Source of the DNA: Streptobacillus canis
GTDB lineage: Bacteria > Fusobacteriota > Fusobacteriia > Fusobacteriales > Leptotrichiaceae
DNA length: 36,723 nt
Reading direction: 5' to 3'
NCBI RefSeq assembly: GCF_009733925.1
Contig: NZ_WOEI01000017.1
Span: 1-36,723 of the forward strand
Part shown: piece after piece, positions 9,874 to 20,741 of the stretch
Numbering within the stretch: the first letter of the stretch is position 1
How the letters are laid out: each line of letters opens with the position of its first letter
Made by a program: the position numbers and the translations under genes
The notes under the pieces: generated by a model
The model's database searches: none
Told to the model about the DNA's origin: nothing
Seen by the model: the letters and a program-made list of their open reading frames with translations, nothing else

Positions 9874-10365
9874 ATGGAAGATTTAATTTTAATTGGTACA
9901 ATTACAGGAACACATAGACTTTTAGGTACAGTTAAAGTAAACACAACATTTCCACTTTTATTAGAATTAGTAGGTCTTAATGTTATTATAAAAAATGACT
10001 TTAATGATATTAAAATTTCAAAAGTAGAAGATGTTAAAGGAATAACTGACAAAAGAGCTTTAATAGATCTTGATAAAATAAAAAATGTTAATGATGCCAA
10101 GAATTTAATAGGTTATAAAATATACGTTAGAGCTGATTTAATTCCAGAATATGAAGAAGAAGAATCAGTTTTAGGTTATAGTGTAATTGATAAAGGAGAA
10201 AATATAGGAGAAGTTGTTGATATTATGGATACTGCAGCTCATCCAATCTTAGTTGTTGTAAAAGAGGACAAAGAAATATTAATTCCATTTATTGATGTTT
10301 TTGTAACTGAAATACAGGATGAAAAGAAACAAATTTTAGTGGAGTTACTAGAAGGAATGAGATAA
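9874..10365 (+). CDS. rimM: Ribosome maturation factor RimM
   Basis: RimM binds ribosomal protein S19 and helps mature the head of the 30S subunit. The 163-residue product shows the N-terminal beta-barrel start LIGTITGTHRLLGTVKV and the C-terminal PRC-barrel elements VLGYSVIDKGENIGEVVDI and HPILVVVKEDKEILIPFI. The start is ATG 9874, with GAGGAA 4 bases upstream; an in-frame ATA at 9862 is not used. It ends one base before trmD, the standard pair. Confidence 0.93.
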   Translation: MEDLILIGTITGTHRLLGTVKVNTTFPLLLELVGLNVIIKNDFNDIKISKVEDVKGITDKRALIDLDKIKNVNDAKNLIGYKIYVRADLIPEYEEEESVLGYSVIDKGENIGEVVDIMDTAAHPILVVVKEDKEILIPFIDVFVTEIQDEKKQILVELLEGMR

Positions 10366-10366
10366 T

Positions 10367-11104
10367 ATGAAAATAAGGGTTTTAACTTTATTTAATGAAT
10401 TATTTGAATTGTATCTATCTCAAACAATTATGCAAAGAGCAAATGAAAAAGAAATTGAGATAGATATAGTGAATATAAGAGAATATGCAGATAATAAGCA
10501 TAAACAAGTTGATGATACACCTTTTGGTGGAGGAGCAGGGATGGTTCTTAAACCAGAACCATTTTGGAAGTATTTTGTAGAATTAAGAAAATCAAAAGTA
10601 AAGAAGCCGTATACAATATTTGTAACACCTCAAGGGAAAACTTTAACTCAAAAAAAAATTATCGATTTATCAAAAATGGAAGATATATGTATTATATCCG
10701 GTAGATACGAAGGACTTGATCAAAGAGTTATTGATAAATTTGTTGATGAAGAAATATCAATTGGAGACTATGTATTAAGTAGTGGGGATTTACCTTCACT
10801 AGTTGTAATAGATGGAATATTAAGGATGAAAGATGGAATTATAAAAAAAGAATCGTATGAGACAGATTCATTCTATAATGGACTTCTAGGTTTTCCTCAA
10901 TATACTAGACCTCAAATTATTGATAAAATGGAAGTTCCTGAAGTTTTAACCTCAGGAAATCATAAGCTAATTAATGAGTTTAGAGAATTTAGATCTATTT
11001 TAAAAACTTTAGAAAATAGACCTGATTTATTAGTTCAGAAAATGAAAGATGATAATTTCTTGAAAAAATATGACAAATTTTTAAAGTTGATAGATAAATT
11101 GTAA
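10367..11104 (+). CDS. trmD: tRNA (guanine-N1-)-methyltransferase TrmD
   Basis: TrmD methylates N1 of G37, next to the anticodon, using S-adenosylmethionine; it prevents frameshifting and is usually essential. The 245-residue protein has DDTPFGGGAGMVLKP near residue 47, GRYEGLDQRV, and the knot motif ISIGDYVLSSGDLP, all standard for the SPOUT fold. The length is normal. It follows rimM by one base. Its end (TAA 11102-11104) overlaps the next promoter, so it is probably the last gene of the mnmA-trmD operon, although no terminator is visible. Confidence 0.97.
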   Translation: MKIRVLTLFNELFELYLSQTIMQRANEKEIEIDIVNIREYADNKHKQVDDTPFGGGAGMVLKPEPFWKYFVELRKSKVKKPYTIFVTPQGKTLTQKKIIDLSKMEDICIISGRYEGLDQRVIDKFVDEEISIGDYVLSSGDLPSLVVIDGILRMKDGIIKKESYETDSFYNGLLGFPQYTRPQIIDKMEVPEVLTSGNHKLINEFREFRSILKTLENRPDLLVQKMKDDNFLKKYDKFLKLIDKL

Positions 11105-11115
11105 TATGGTATAAT
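11087..11115 (+). promoter_or_regulatory. Extended -10 promoter before the ankyrin-ptsI genes
   Basis: TTGATA (11087-11092), a 17-base spacer, TATAAT (11110-11115), with TGG directly before the -10. It overlaps the end of trmD and is close to ideal. The same TGGTATAAT core recurs at five other places in the window. Confidence 0.8.
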
Positions 11116-11145
11116 AAAATAAAATTGATTAAAAGTGGTGAATGT

Positions 11146-11868
11146 ATGAAAAAAATATTATTACTACTAGTATTTATCTTTACTTTTTCAATAAATTTAA
11201 TTGCAGAAGATAAATTCCTAATTTCAAAAGCGAAATTAGAAGAAGAACAAAAAAAAGAGAAAGTATTAAATGATTTCTTTAATTCAATAAAGTTTTCAAA
11301 TAATACTCTTGCTATGGCATATATAGCTGGGAATGATGACAGAACTATAAGTATATATCCTGACAATGCATATGCCCCAGGATTTGCACCTATTATTAAA
11401 AAAGGCGTTGAAATAGTAGATATTAATTCAAAAAATAGACTTGGGGATACAGCATTAATGTTAGCAATAGAATATAATAATGTATATATTTTAGAAGAGC
11501 TATTAAAAAGAGATGTTAATTTAAATGTTAAACATCCAATTTTAGGGAAATATCCTTTACATTCAGCTATATTTTTTGAAAATTTTGAAGCAGTCAAATT
11601 GCTAGTTGAAAAAAAACCAGAAATGGTAAATTTTCAAAGTGATGTTGATGGGTGGCACCCATTAGAGGATGCTGCACTTAAAGGTAATTATGAAATAACT
11701 AAGTATTTATTAGATCATGGTTCTAATCCTCTGCATAAGGATTTTAATGGTGATAGTGCTATAGATTTAGCTGCTAATTTTGGTAAGGGAGATATAGTTA
11801 AACTACTTAGGGATAAAATAAAAGAAATAAGAAAAATAAACAAAATGGAGGAAAAGCACTATGATTAG
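11146..11868 (+). CDS. Exported ankyrin-repeat protein
   Basis: A 240-residue protein with a clear N-terminal signal peptide (basic MKK, then a hydrophobic stretch of about 15, cleavage probably near LIAED). At least three ankyrin repeats follow, seen in GDTALMLAIEYNNVYILEEL, YPLHSAIFFENFEAVKLLVE, and GWHPLEDAALKGNYEITKYL with DHGSNPLHKDFNGDSAIDLA. Ankyrin repeats bind proteins; no enzyme domain is present. It likely acts in the periplasm or outside the cell. The start is ATG 11146 after GGTGA. It overlaps ptsI by 8 bases, so the two are coupled. Confidence 0.85.
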   Translation: MKKILLLLVFIFTFSINLIAEDKFLISKAKLEEEQKKEKVLNDFFNSIKFSNNTLAMAYIAGNDDRTISIYPDNAYAPGFAPIIKKGVEIVDINSKNRLGDTALMLAIEYNNVYILEELLKRDVNLNVKHPILGKYPLHSAIFFENFEAVKLLVEKKPEMVNFQSDVDGWHPLEDAALKGNYEITKYLLDHGSNPLHKDFNGDSAIDLAANFGKGDIVKLLRDKIKEIRKINKMEEKHYD

Positions 11869-13570
11869 ATTAACGGGTATTGGAGCTTCTGAAGGAGTTG
11901 CAATTGGTAGAGTTTATGTGTTTCATGAAGAAGAAATAGTACTTCCTGAAGAAAAAATGATTTCAGGTGAAACTGCTGAAAATGAAATAATTAAACTAGA
12001 AGAAGCTATGAAAAAATCTAAAACTCAACTTATATCTATTAGAGAAAAAGTAAGAATCAAGATGGGTGATGATAAGGCGGATATCTTTGATGGACATATT
12101 CTATTATTAGAAGATGAAGATTTAATGGATGAAATTAAAAATAAAATAATGGAAGATGGTTTAAAAGCAGCACATGCTTTAAAAGAAGGTATAGATGAAT
12201 ACTCATTAATGCTTTCACAATTAGATGATCCTTATTTAAGAGAAAGAGCAGCAGATTTCCAAGATATTGGAAAAAGATGGTTAAAAAACTTATTAAATAT
12301 TAAAATAAGTGATTTAAGTAATTTAGAACCAAATACTATAGTTGTAACAAATGATTTAACACCATCTGATACAGCACAATTAGATTTAGAAAACTGTAAA
12401 GGTTTTGTAACTCAAGTTGGAGGTAAAACTGCTCACTCAGCTATAATGGCTAGATCATTAGAAATTCCTGCTGTAGTTGGAACTAAAACAATACTTTCTG
12501 CAGTTAGAGATGGAGAAGGTATTGTTATTGATGGAGAAAAAGGAGAAATCTATTTAAATCCAAGTGAAGAAATAGTAAAAGAATTTGAAGCTAAAAGAGA
12601 AGAACAAGTTAAAGCTAAAGAAGAACTTAAAAAAATAAAAGATTTAAAACCAATTACTAAAGATGGACATGAAGTTGAAATCTGGGGTAATATTGGTAAA
12701 CCTGAAGACATAGATGCAGTTATGGAAGCAGGAGCAACTGGAGTTGGGTTATACAGAACAGAATTCTTATTTATGAATTCAGATCATATGCCAACTGAAG
12801 AAGAACAATATAGAGCATATAGAGCGGTTGTTGAAAAAATGAAAAACTGTCCTATAACTATACGTACAATGGATATAGGTGGAGATAAAGAATTACCTTA
12901 TTTAGATTTACCAAAAGAAATGAATCCATTCTTAGGATATAGAGCGATTAGAATCTCTTTAGTACATAAAGATATGTTTAAAACACAATTAAAAGCAATA
13001 TTAAGAGCATCTGCTTATGGACCAGTTAAAATAATGTATCCAATGATTACTTCAATAAATGAAGTTAGAGCAGCTAATGTAATTTTAGAAGAATGTAAAA
13101 ATGAATTAGATGCAATTGGTAAGAAATTTGATAGAAATATTAAAGTAGGTATAATGATTGAAACACCATCTTCTGCAATTATTGCATATAAATTTGCAAA
13201 AGAAGTTAATTTCTTCTCTATAGGGACTAATGACTTAACGCAATATTTCTTAGCAGTAGATAGAGGAAATGAAATGGTTTCTGACTTATATTCAGCATTT
13301 AACCCAGCAGTATTAGAAGCAATTCAAAAAGTTATTGATGCTGCACACGATAGAGGAATACCTATAAGTATGTGTGGAGAATTTGCTGGAAATAAACAAG
13401 CTACAGAATTATTACTTGGAATGGGACTTGATGCATTTAGCATGTCAGCATCTTCAGTATTACAAGTTAAGAAAAAAATATTAGAATCTAATTATGCTGA
13501 AGCTCAAAAATATAGAGATTTAATCTTAAGTAAAAATACTCCAGAGGAAGTAGTTGACGCATTAAGATAG
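11861..13570 (+). CDS. ptsI: PTS enzyme I (phosphoenolpyruvate-protein phosphotransferase)
   Basis: Enzyme I takes phosphate from phosphoenolpyruvate and passes it to HPr, feeding all PTS sugar permeases. The 569-residue protein has the swivelling domain with active His192 in GGKTAHSAIMAR, the PEP-binding signature TMDIGGDKELPYLDLPKE, MIETPSSA, NFFSIGTNDLTQY, and Cys505 in SMCGEFAGN. The length is standard. ATG 11861 lies within the end of the ankyrin gene; GGAGG precedes it. No ptsH is beside it. Confidence 0.97.
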   Translation: MIRLTGIGASEGVAIGRVYVFHEEEIVLPEEKMISGETAENEIIKLEEAMKKSKTQLISIREKVRIKMGDDKADIFDGHILLLEDEDLMDEIKNKIMEDGLKAAHALKEGIDEYSLMLSQLDDPYLRERAADFQDIGKRWLKNLLNIKISDLSNLEPNTIVVTNDLTPSDTAQLDLENCKGFVTQVGGKTAHSAIMARSLEIPAVVGTKTILSAVRDGEGIVIDGEKGEIYLNPSEEIVKEFEAKREEQVKAKEELKKIKDLKPITKDGHEVEIWGNIGKPEDIDAVMEAGATGVGLYRTEFLFMNSDHMPTEEEQYRAYRAVVEKMKNCPITIRTMDIGGDKELPYLDLPKEMNPFLGYRAIRISLVHKDMFKTQLKAILRASAYGPVKIMYPMITSINEVRAANVILEECKNELDAIGKKFDRNIKVGIMIETPSSAIIAYKFAKEVNFFSIGTNDLTQYFLAVDRGNEMVSDLYSAFNPAVLEAIQKVIDAAHDRGIPISMCGEFAGNKQATELLLGMGLDAFSMSASSVLQVKKKILESNYAEAQKYRDLILSKNTPEEVVDALR

Positions 13571-13577
13571 GAGTAAT

Positions 13578-13895
13578 ATGAGAAAATTAAAAACAAAAAA
13601 AGAAGAAATGAAACAAGAAGTTGAACAAAAAAATGAAGTTAATGAAATGGAAAATTTACCATTTTCAAAATTAGACTATATTTTTTACTTCTTATTCTTC
13701 GCAGTATCAGTAATAAATCAAACACCAGTAAGATTAGTATTAATTATGTTTGCAATTTTTGGAGGGTCAGTATTATTTAAAAGATTTTCTGATAGATTAT
13801 CTATGGGATTCATTTATAGAATGTTCGTATTTGCCCTACTGTCATTAATTGCATGGCCAGTAAATATATTAATAAAATACTTTTTAGGAGCTTAA
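13578..13895 (+). CDS. Small membrane protein, unknown
   Basis: A 105-residue protein: a charged N-terminal 30 residues, then about three hydrophobic segments (LDYIFYFLFFAVSVI, VRLVLIMFAIFGGSVLF, MFVFALLSLIAWPVNILI). No family is recognised. GGAG lies just before ATG 13578 and it ends one base before the DJ-1 gene, so it is within the ptsI transcript. Confidence 0.7.
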   Translation: MRKLKTKKEEMKQEVEQKNEVNEMENLPFSKLDYIFYFLFFAVSVINQTPVRLVLIMFAIFGGSVLFKRFSDRLSMGFIYRMFVFALLSLIAWPVNILIKYFLGA

Positions 13896-13896
13896 T

Positions 13897-14448
13897 ATGA
13901 AAAAAATAGCAGTAATGATATTTAATGGTGTGGAAGAAGTGGAAGCATTATTTCCAATTGATTTATTTAGAAGAATAGGCATGGAAGTAGACTTAGTTAG
14001 CCTTTATACTCAAAAAGGAATAAAGGGTTCACATAATGTTGAAATAATTAGTGATAAAGTTTTAGAAGAAGTTAATTTTATGGAATATGATGGTATATTT
14101 TTACCAGGAGGTCCAGGAACTTCAGAATATTTTAAATCTGAATTACTTGAAACCAAATTAGTTGAATACTATAATGAAAATAACCTAGTAGTTGCAATTT
14201 GTGCAGCTCCAACATATTTAGCTAAATTAGGATTCTTAGAAGGTAAAAAAGCAACAGTTTTTAGAAGTCTTGAAGATGATTTAATTGAAAATGGTGCAAT
14301 AGTTGAAGATATGCCAGTGATTGAAGATCAAAATATAATTACAGGAAGATCAGTTGCAGCGGCTAAAGATTTAGGATTTGCGGTAATTGAATATTTATTA
14401 GGTGAAGAAAAAGTTAAAGAATTAAAATTACAAATTATAGATTATTAA
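13897..14448 (+). CDS. DJ-1/PfpI superfamily protein
   Basis: A 183-residue protein of the DJ-1/ThiJ family. It has the conserved Glu16 in GVEEVEALFP, the oxyanion loop FLPGGPGTSEYF, and the reactive Cys102 at the nucleophile elbow in AICAAPTYLA, followed by ITGRSVAAAKDLGFAVIEYL. DJ-1 proteins are stress-protective; glyoxalase or deglycase activity has been described and debated. The length is typical of the YajL/DJ-1 branch. It follows the membrane gene by one base and is followed by a hairpin. Confidence 0.88.
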   Translation: MKKIAVMIFNGVEEVEALFPIDLFRRIGMEVDLVSLYTQKGIKGSHNVEIISDKVLEEVNFMEYDGIFLPGGPGTSEYFKSELLETKLVEYYNENNLVVAICAAPTYLAKLGFLEGKKATVFRSLEDDLIENGAIVEDMPVIEDQNIITGRSVAAAKDLGFAVIEYLLGEEKVKELKLQIIDY

Positions 14449-14450
14449 AG

Positions 14451-14480
14451 AGAGGGGATTGCTGTTTACAGTAATCCTCT
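14451..14480 (+). terminator. Hairpin after the DJ-1 gene (weak terminator or processing site)
   Basis: AGAGGGGATTGCTG (14451-14464) pairs with CAGTAATCCTCT (14469-14480) with a GG bulge and one G-U pair. Only ATTATT follows rather than a T-run, so termination would be partial. It separates the ptsI group from the aminopeptidase. Confidence 0.45.
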
Positions 14481-14500
14481 ATTATTAGAAAGAGGTAAAA

Positions 14501-15727
14501 ATGTTATTTAGTGAAAAATTAAAAAAATATGCTGAAACTGTAATTAAAGTTGGAGCTAATGTTCAAAAAGGGCAATTGGTAGTTATTAGAGCCCTGACTG
14601 AAAATAGAGATTTTGTATATTTATTAAGTGAAGAAGCATATAAAGCAGGTGCTGGAGATGTACAAGTTATGTGGAGAGATGATGTTTTAACAAGACAAAG
14701 ATATCAATATGCTTCAAAAGAAACTATTGAAGATGTTAAAGATTATTTAATAGCGCAATATGATGATAGTGTTAAAAATAATGGTGTATTTATCTCAATT
14801 ATAGGATCAGATCCAAATAATTTAGAAGGATTAGACCAAGAAAAAATAAAAGCAGGTACAATTGCTAATTCAAAAGCGTTAAGTGGATTAAGAAAAGCAT
14901 TAATGAGTGATGAAAATTCATGGGTAGTAATTGGTGCAGCAACAGAAGCTTGGGCAAAAGTTGTATTCCCAGAACTTGAAGTTAAAGATGCAGTTTCTAA
15001 ATTATGGGAAACTATATTCTATACAATGAGAATAGATGGAGATGCAATTGAAAACTGGGAAAATCACATTGCAAACTTAACAACTAAAGCAAAATATTTA
15101 AATGATATGCAATTTAAATACTTAAAATATACTAGTGAAAAAGGAACTGATTTAACTATAGAATTACCTAAAGGACATATTTGGACATCTGGAAAATCAG
15201 TTAACTCTAAAGGTGCTGAATTTACAGCAAATATGCCAACTGAAGAGATATTTACATTACCTCATAAAGATGGTGTAAATGGTGTAGTATATAGTACTAA
15301 ACCATTAAACTATAGTGGTAATTTAATTGATGAATTTAAATTAACATTTAAAGATGGTAAAGTTGTTGCATTTGAAGCTAAAAAAGGTGAAGAAATATTA
15401 AAAACATTACTTGAAACAGATGAAGGAGCTTTATCTTTAGGAGAAGTAGCATTAGTACCATTTGATTCACCTATTTCAAATACTAATATAATGTTTAGTG
15501 AAACATTATATGATGAAAATGCTTCATGCCATTTAGCTTTAGGTAGAGCTTATCCTACTTGTATTCAAGGTGGGACATCAATGAATGAAGAAGAAGCTTC
15601 AAAAGCTGGAGTTAATAATAGTTTAGTTCATGAAGATTTCATGATAGGAGATGCAACATTAAATATTGTTGGAATTACAGAAGATGGAAAAGAGATACCG
15701 GTTTTTGTTGATGGAAACTGGGCATAA
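14501..15727 (+). CDS. M29-family aminopeptidase
   Basis: A 408-residue metallopeptidase of family M29 (thermophilic aminopeptidase/AmpS/PepS), a two-metal enzyme releasing N-terminal residues from peptides in the cytoplasm. The N-terminal half has VVIRALTENRDFVYLLSEEA. Likely metal ligands lie in the C-terminal half: MFSETLYDENASCHLALG (Glu, His) and LVHEDFMIGD (His, Asp). The length is normal. GAGG precedes ATG 14501. A strong terminator follows. Confidence 0.9.
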   Translation: MLFSEKLKKYAETVIKVGANVQKGQLVVIRALTENRDFVYLLSEEAYKAGAGDVQVMWRDDVLTRQRYQYASKETIEDVKDYLIAQYDDSVKNNGVFISIIGSDPNNLEGLDQEKIKAGTIANSKALSGLRKALMSDENSWVVIGAATEAWAKVVFPELEVKDAVSKLWETIFYTMRIDGDAIENWENHIANLTTKAKYLNDMQFKYLKYTSEKGTDLTIELPKGHIWTSGKSVNSKGAEFTANMPTEEIFTLPHKDGVNGVVYSTKPLNYSGNLIDEFKLTFKDGKVVAFEAKKGEEILKTLLETDEGALSLGEVALVPFDSPISNTNIMFSETLYDENASCHLALGRAYPTCIQGGTSMNEEEASKAGVNNSLVHEDFMIGDATLNIVGITEDGKEIPVFVDGNWA

Positions 15728-15734
15728 TAAGATG

Positions 15735-15765
15735 AGGCTACATTTATTGTGTAGCCTTTTTCTAT
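15735..15765 (+). terminator. Rho-independent terminator after the aminopeptidase
   Basis: The arms AGGCTACA (15735-15742) and TGTAGCCT (15750-15757) pair perfectly, and a T-rich run follows. It ends the upstream unit before groESL. Confidence 0.9.
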
Positions 15766-15842
15766 TTTTAAGAACACTTTCAAGTTGTAGTTAAGTATAA
15801 TAGAATCTTGTTTTAGAGTACTCTTAGACTTCGCTTTTTTTA

Positions 15843-15871
15843 TTGATAATAATCACAATATATGGTATAAT
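15843..15871 (+). promoter_or_regulatory. groESL promoter
   Basis: TTGATA (15843-15848), 17 bases, TATAAT (15866-15871), with TGG just before the -10. The AAAGGTGAG SD for groES follows at 15893-15901. I find no CIRCE element (TTAGCACTC-N9-GAGTGCTAA) here. A perfect AGAGTACTCT palindrome at 15815-15824 upstream could be a control site, but its role is unknown. Confidence 0.8.
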
Positions 15872-15905
15872 TTAAAGAAATATTTGACTAGGAAAGGTGA
15901 GTTAA

Positions 15906-17775
<1,870 letters not shown>

Positions 17776-17783
17776 GAGAAAAA

Positions 17784-18635
17784 ATGAAAAAGAAAAAAAG
17801 AATTCTGAAAAGAGTAATTTTTCTTGGGATTGCATTGATACTTTTTTTCATTAATAGAGATAAAGTATTTAGCTTTACAAAACTAATGTTATCAGATATA
17901 AATTTTAAATTAGTTGAAACAAAAACATTAGTTTATGACAGTTATACTAAATATAATCAAAAATTAGATTATTTAAATAATGTACAAAAAAATGTTGATG
18001 AATTAGAAAAATTAAAATCAGAAATACAGTTATTAAATACTGAAAAAATGGAATTACAAAAATTAGCAAAAGAAAATCAAGAATTAAAAACATATTTAGG
18101 TCTTGAGAATACAGATGATAAAAAATTTATTGTTGCTGAAGTAATTCTAAAAGATAACTTACAAGATCAAGATGTAATATATATAAATAAAGGTAAGAAT
18201 GAAGGAATTGTTGAAAATTTACCAGTAATTTTAAATGGAAAAGTAATTGGTAAAGTAAATAAAGTATCTGATAATTATTCGGAAGTATATTTGCTTTCAA
18301 ATCCTAATTTTAAGATGTCTGTTAATGTAAATGGTATATTTACAGGAATTATACGTGGAAAAGGTTCATTAGGATTTGTAATAAAAAACTTTAATGTTGA
18401 AAATGCAGATAAAATCTATCAATTTGATATAGAATCTTCTGGTATAAGTGAAATATATCCAAAAGGTTTACCTATTGGTAATTTTAAACTTGAAGATAAA
18501 ACAAAATTAATTGAAAATAATGAATTAAACTTTGATATTAAAGATAGAATTATTGGAATTAATACAGTTGTTGTGTATAAATTTAATAATGTTAAACTTG
18601 AATTATTAAAAGAGATAGAAAGGGAAGAGCAATAA
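17784..18635 (+). CDS. mreC: Rod shape-determining protein MreC
   Basis: MreC links the MreB cytoskeleton and peptidoglycan synthases. The 283-residue protein has a short basic cytoplasmic start, one membrane helix (VIFLGIALILFFI, about 12-24), a coiled coil (about 60-105) and the beta-rich periplasmic domain with VIYINKGKNEGIVENLPVI, GKVIGKVNKVSDNYSEVYLL and GIIRGKGSLGF. It follows groEL closely, which is unusual. mreB and mreD are not here. Confidence 0.87.
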   Translation: MKKKKRILKRVIFLGIALILFFINRDKVFSFTKLMLSDINFKLVETKTLVYDSYTKYNQKLDYLNNVQKNVDELEKLKSEIQLLNTEKMELQKLAKENQELKTYLGLENTDDKKFIVAEVILKDNLQDQDVIYINKGKNEGIVENLPVILNGKVIGKVNKVSDNYSEVYLLSNPNFKMSVNVNGIFTGIIRGKGSLGFVIKNFNVENADKIYQFDIESSGISEIYPKGLPIGNFKLEDKTKLIENNELNFDIKDRIIGINTVVVYKFNNVKLELLKEIEREEQ

Positions 18636-19138
18636 TGAGAAAAATAATAATATATACAATGCTGTTATCAAGCTTAGCTTTTTCTAAAACTTTTGATTTT
18701 TTACAACAAAAATTTAATGCAGAAGTAATAGAATCATCTGTGATTAATAACAAAAAAAAGAAAAAAGTATATAATTTAGAATATTCACCGAGCGCTTTAA
18801 AGCTTGAAGTAGTAGAACCAAAATTGAATAAAGGAGAAGTTATTACCTACTTTACAGGTAAAAAAACATTGTACTCTCCTAAACTTAAACAAACAGTAGA
18901 ACAAAAGTTGAGCAAGGAAGATGCTTCACTTTACTCTATTCTAGAAGAATTATCTAAATTAGATAGTAATATTACTTATGAAAAAAACAATAAGAAATAT
19001 ATTTTTGAAAATCAAATGTTAGTTGAAATAATAGCGGATAAATATAGTATTAAATTTACAGAGTATATTGGGAAGAAACCTAAAAAAATTCAATATTTAT
19101 CAAACTCTGTAACTATTGATTACACAATAAATTATTAA
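18635..19138 (+). CDS. LolA-like periplasmic lipoprotein carrier
   Basis: A 167-residue exported protein: a signal peptide to about residue 17 (LLSSLAFS), then a LolA-like beta-rich pattern (FNAEVIESSVINNKKKKKVY, LEVVEPKLNKGEVITYFTGK, KTLYSPKLKQTVEQKL). LolA carries lipoproteins across the periplasm to the outer membrane. The assignment is by pattern and by the Lol ABC genes downstream at 21608-23427. It overlaps the mreC stop and the recO start by a base each. Confidence is moderate because LolA proteins diverge strongly. Confidence 0.62.
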   Translation: MRKIIIYTMLLSSLAFSKTFDFLQQKFNAEVIESSVINNKKKKKVYNLEYSPSALKLEVVEPKLNKGEVITYFTGKKTLYSPKLKQTVEQKLSKEDASLYSILEELSKLDSNITYEKNNKKYIFENQMLVEIIADKYSIKFTEYIGKKPKKIQYLSNSVTIDYTINY

Positions 19139-19785
19139 TGAAGATAATTAATGAAATTGCTATTATTTTAAATAAAAAAGAAATTTCTGGAAGCAGTGTT
19201 CAGGTTACTATGTTTAGTAAAGAGCATGGAAAAATTTCTGCAATTATTTTTAATGCTAGAAATTCTAAGAAAAAACATCTTGCTTCACTTATGCCATTAA
19301 GTATAACAGAACTAGAAATTGAGACTAAAAATAATTCAAAAATAATTAAAAATAGTATATTAAAGATGACTTTTGATAAGTCATTAAAAAAAATTGAAAA
19401 ATTACAATTATCACTTTATGTTTTACATTCATTAAGTCAAATTTTAGAATTCGATAATCCTGAAGAAGAACTATATAATAAGAGTATCGAAATTTTAGAA
19501 TATATTAATGATTTAGATGATAAAATAATTGAAAATCATAATTTTAGCATATATATACTGATAACTTATTTAAGACGTTTAATGATAGAATTAGGAATAT
19601 ATGATATTAACCAATTGTTATCTCAATATAATTTACATGAAGAATATAAAGAATATGTAGATTATTCTAAAAGTGGAATAATTAAAATAGAAAATAGCTT
19701 AATTGCAGTACTTAATTGTTTTGAAGATTATATAAATGACTATTTTAGTGTGAAATTAGATTATAAAAAAATATTGATACTTTAA
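19138..19785 (+). CDS. recO: DNA repair protein RecO
   Basis: RecO helps load RecA on gaps, with RecR. The 215-residue product has the N-terminal OB-fold start (EIAIILNKKEISGSSVQVTM, then FSKEHGKISAIIFNARNSKK) and a helical C-terminal part. The zinc-binding cysteines present in many RecO proteins are absent here, and it is slightly short. The start codon overlaps the preceding stop (TAATG). It is diverged, but the N-terminus and its usual company with small housekeeping genes support the call. Confidence 0.78.
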   Translation: MKIINEIAIILNKKEISGSSVQVTMFSKEHGKISAIIFNARNSKKKHLASLMPLSITELEIETKNNSKIIKNSILKMTFDKSLKKIEKLQLSLYVLHSLSQILEFDNPEEELYNKSIEILEYINDLDDKIIENHNFSIYILITYLRRLMIELGIYDINQLLSQYNLHEEYKEYVDYSKSGIIKIENSLIAVLNCFEDYINDYFSVKLDYKKILIL

Positions 19786-19799
19786 TGAAGGAGAAAAAA

Positions 19800-20264
19800 A
19801 TGAAAACAAATTATATTTATGAAAGAATATATGTTGATGGAATAAATTTAAATTTACAAGCAAAAAATAAAAATGCTTTATTAAAAGAAATGTTTAAAGG
19901 TTTAGAAAATAATGAAAACATATTAAATAAAGAAAAAGCATTCGAAGATTTAATGGAAAGAGAAATATTAGGAACTACAGGAATTGGAAGAGGAGTTGCT
20001 ATACCACATGCTAAAACTGATGCTGTAAAAGATATAGTTATAAGTATTGGAATAGTTAAAGATGGTATTGAATATGATGCTGTAGATGAAGAAAAAGTAA
20101 ATACTTTATTTATGTTTTTATCTCCAGTAGAATTAAGTAGAGAATATTTAACTATACTTGCAAAAATATCAAGATTCTGTCAAAATGAAGATTTTAGAAA
20201 AGGGCTTTTAACAGTTTCGACAAAAGAAGAATTAATAGATTTAATTAAAAACATGGAAGTTTAA
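19800..20264 (+). CDS. PTS EIIA domain protein (fructose/PtsN type)
   Basis: A 154-residue single-domain EIIA. The phospho-accepting His70 lies in GRGVAIPHAKTDAVKD, and FMFLSPVELSREYLTILAKI is the typical helix of the fructose/nitrogen class. With no EIIB or EIIC beside it, it is more likely a regulatory PtsN-like protein than a transporter part. I choose ATG 19800 because AAGGAG (19788-19793) sits at the right distance; ATG 19785 at the recO stop has no SD. Confidence 0.83.
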   Translation: MKTNYIYERIYVDGINLNLQAKNKNALLKEMFKGLENNENILNKEKAFEDLMEREILGTTGIGRGVAIPHAKTDAVKDIVISIGIVKDGIEYDAVDEEKVNTLFMFLSPVELSREYLTILAKISRFCQNEDFRKGLLTVSTKEELIDLIKNMEV

Positions 20265-20275
20265 TAGGAGTATAT

Positions 20276-20740
20276 ATGAAGTGTCCATATTGTGGTGATA
20301 AAGAAACTAAAGTAGTAGATAGTCGTTCATATAGTGATGGTAATTCAATAAAAAGAAGACGTCAGTGTGATATATGTAATAAAAGATTTAATACAATTGA
20401 GAAAATCTTTAACTTACCTATAGTTGTAATTAAGAAAAATGGTGAGGTTGAAGAGTTTGATAGAAATAAAATTTATCAAGGGATAATAAGATCACTTGTC
20501 AAAAGAAATTATGTACAAAATAAAGTTGATGAGATGATAGATGAGATAGAAAGAGATATATTAACTAATTATGATGGTAAAATTAATAGTAATAGATTAG
20601 GTGATATGATATTAGAAAAACTATTCTTATTTGATGAGGTAGCATATATTAGATTTGCTTCAGTATATAATAAATTTGAAAACTTAGATAGTTTTATAAA
20701 TACCATAAAAGAAGTTAAGAAAAGAAAAGAGAAGAGATAA
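20276..20740 (+). CDS. nrdR: Transcriptional repressor NrdR
   Basis: NrdR senses ATP/dATP and represses ribonucleotide reductase genes. The 154-residue protein has a zinc ribbon (Cys3, Cys6, Cys31, Cys34 in MKCPYCGD and RRQCDICNKRF) and an ATP-cone domain from about residue 48 (VVIKKNGEVEEFDRNKIYQG). Standard length. GGAG precedes ATG 20276. No nrd structural genes are in the window. Confidence 0.96.
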   Translation: MKCPYCGDKETKVVDSRSYSDGNSIKRRRQCDICNKRFNTIEKIFNLPIVVIKKNGEVEEFDRNKIYQGIIRSLVKRNYVQNKVDEMIDEIERDILTNYDGKINSNRLGDMILEKLFLFDEVAYIRFASVYNKFENLDSFINTIKEVKKRKEKR

Positions 20741-20741
20741 A

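Noticed and set aside
15766..15905. CIRCE element before groES
   Set aside because: No TTAGCACTC-N9-GAGTGCTAA or close variant; only the short AGAGTACTCT palindrome.
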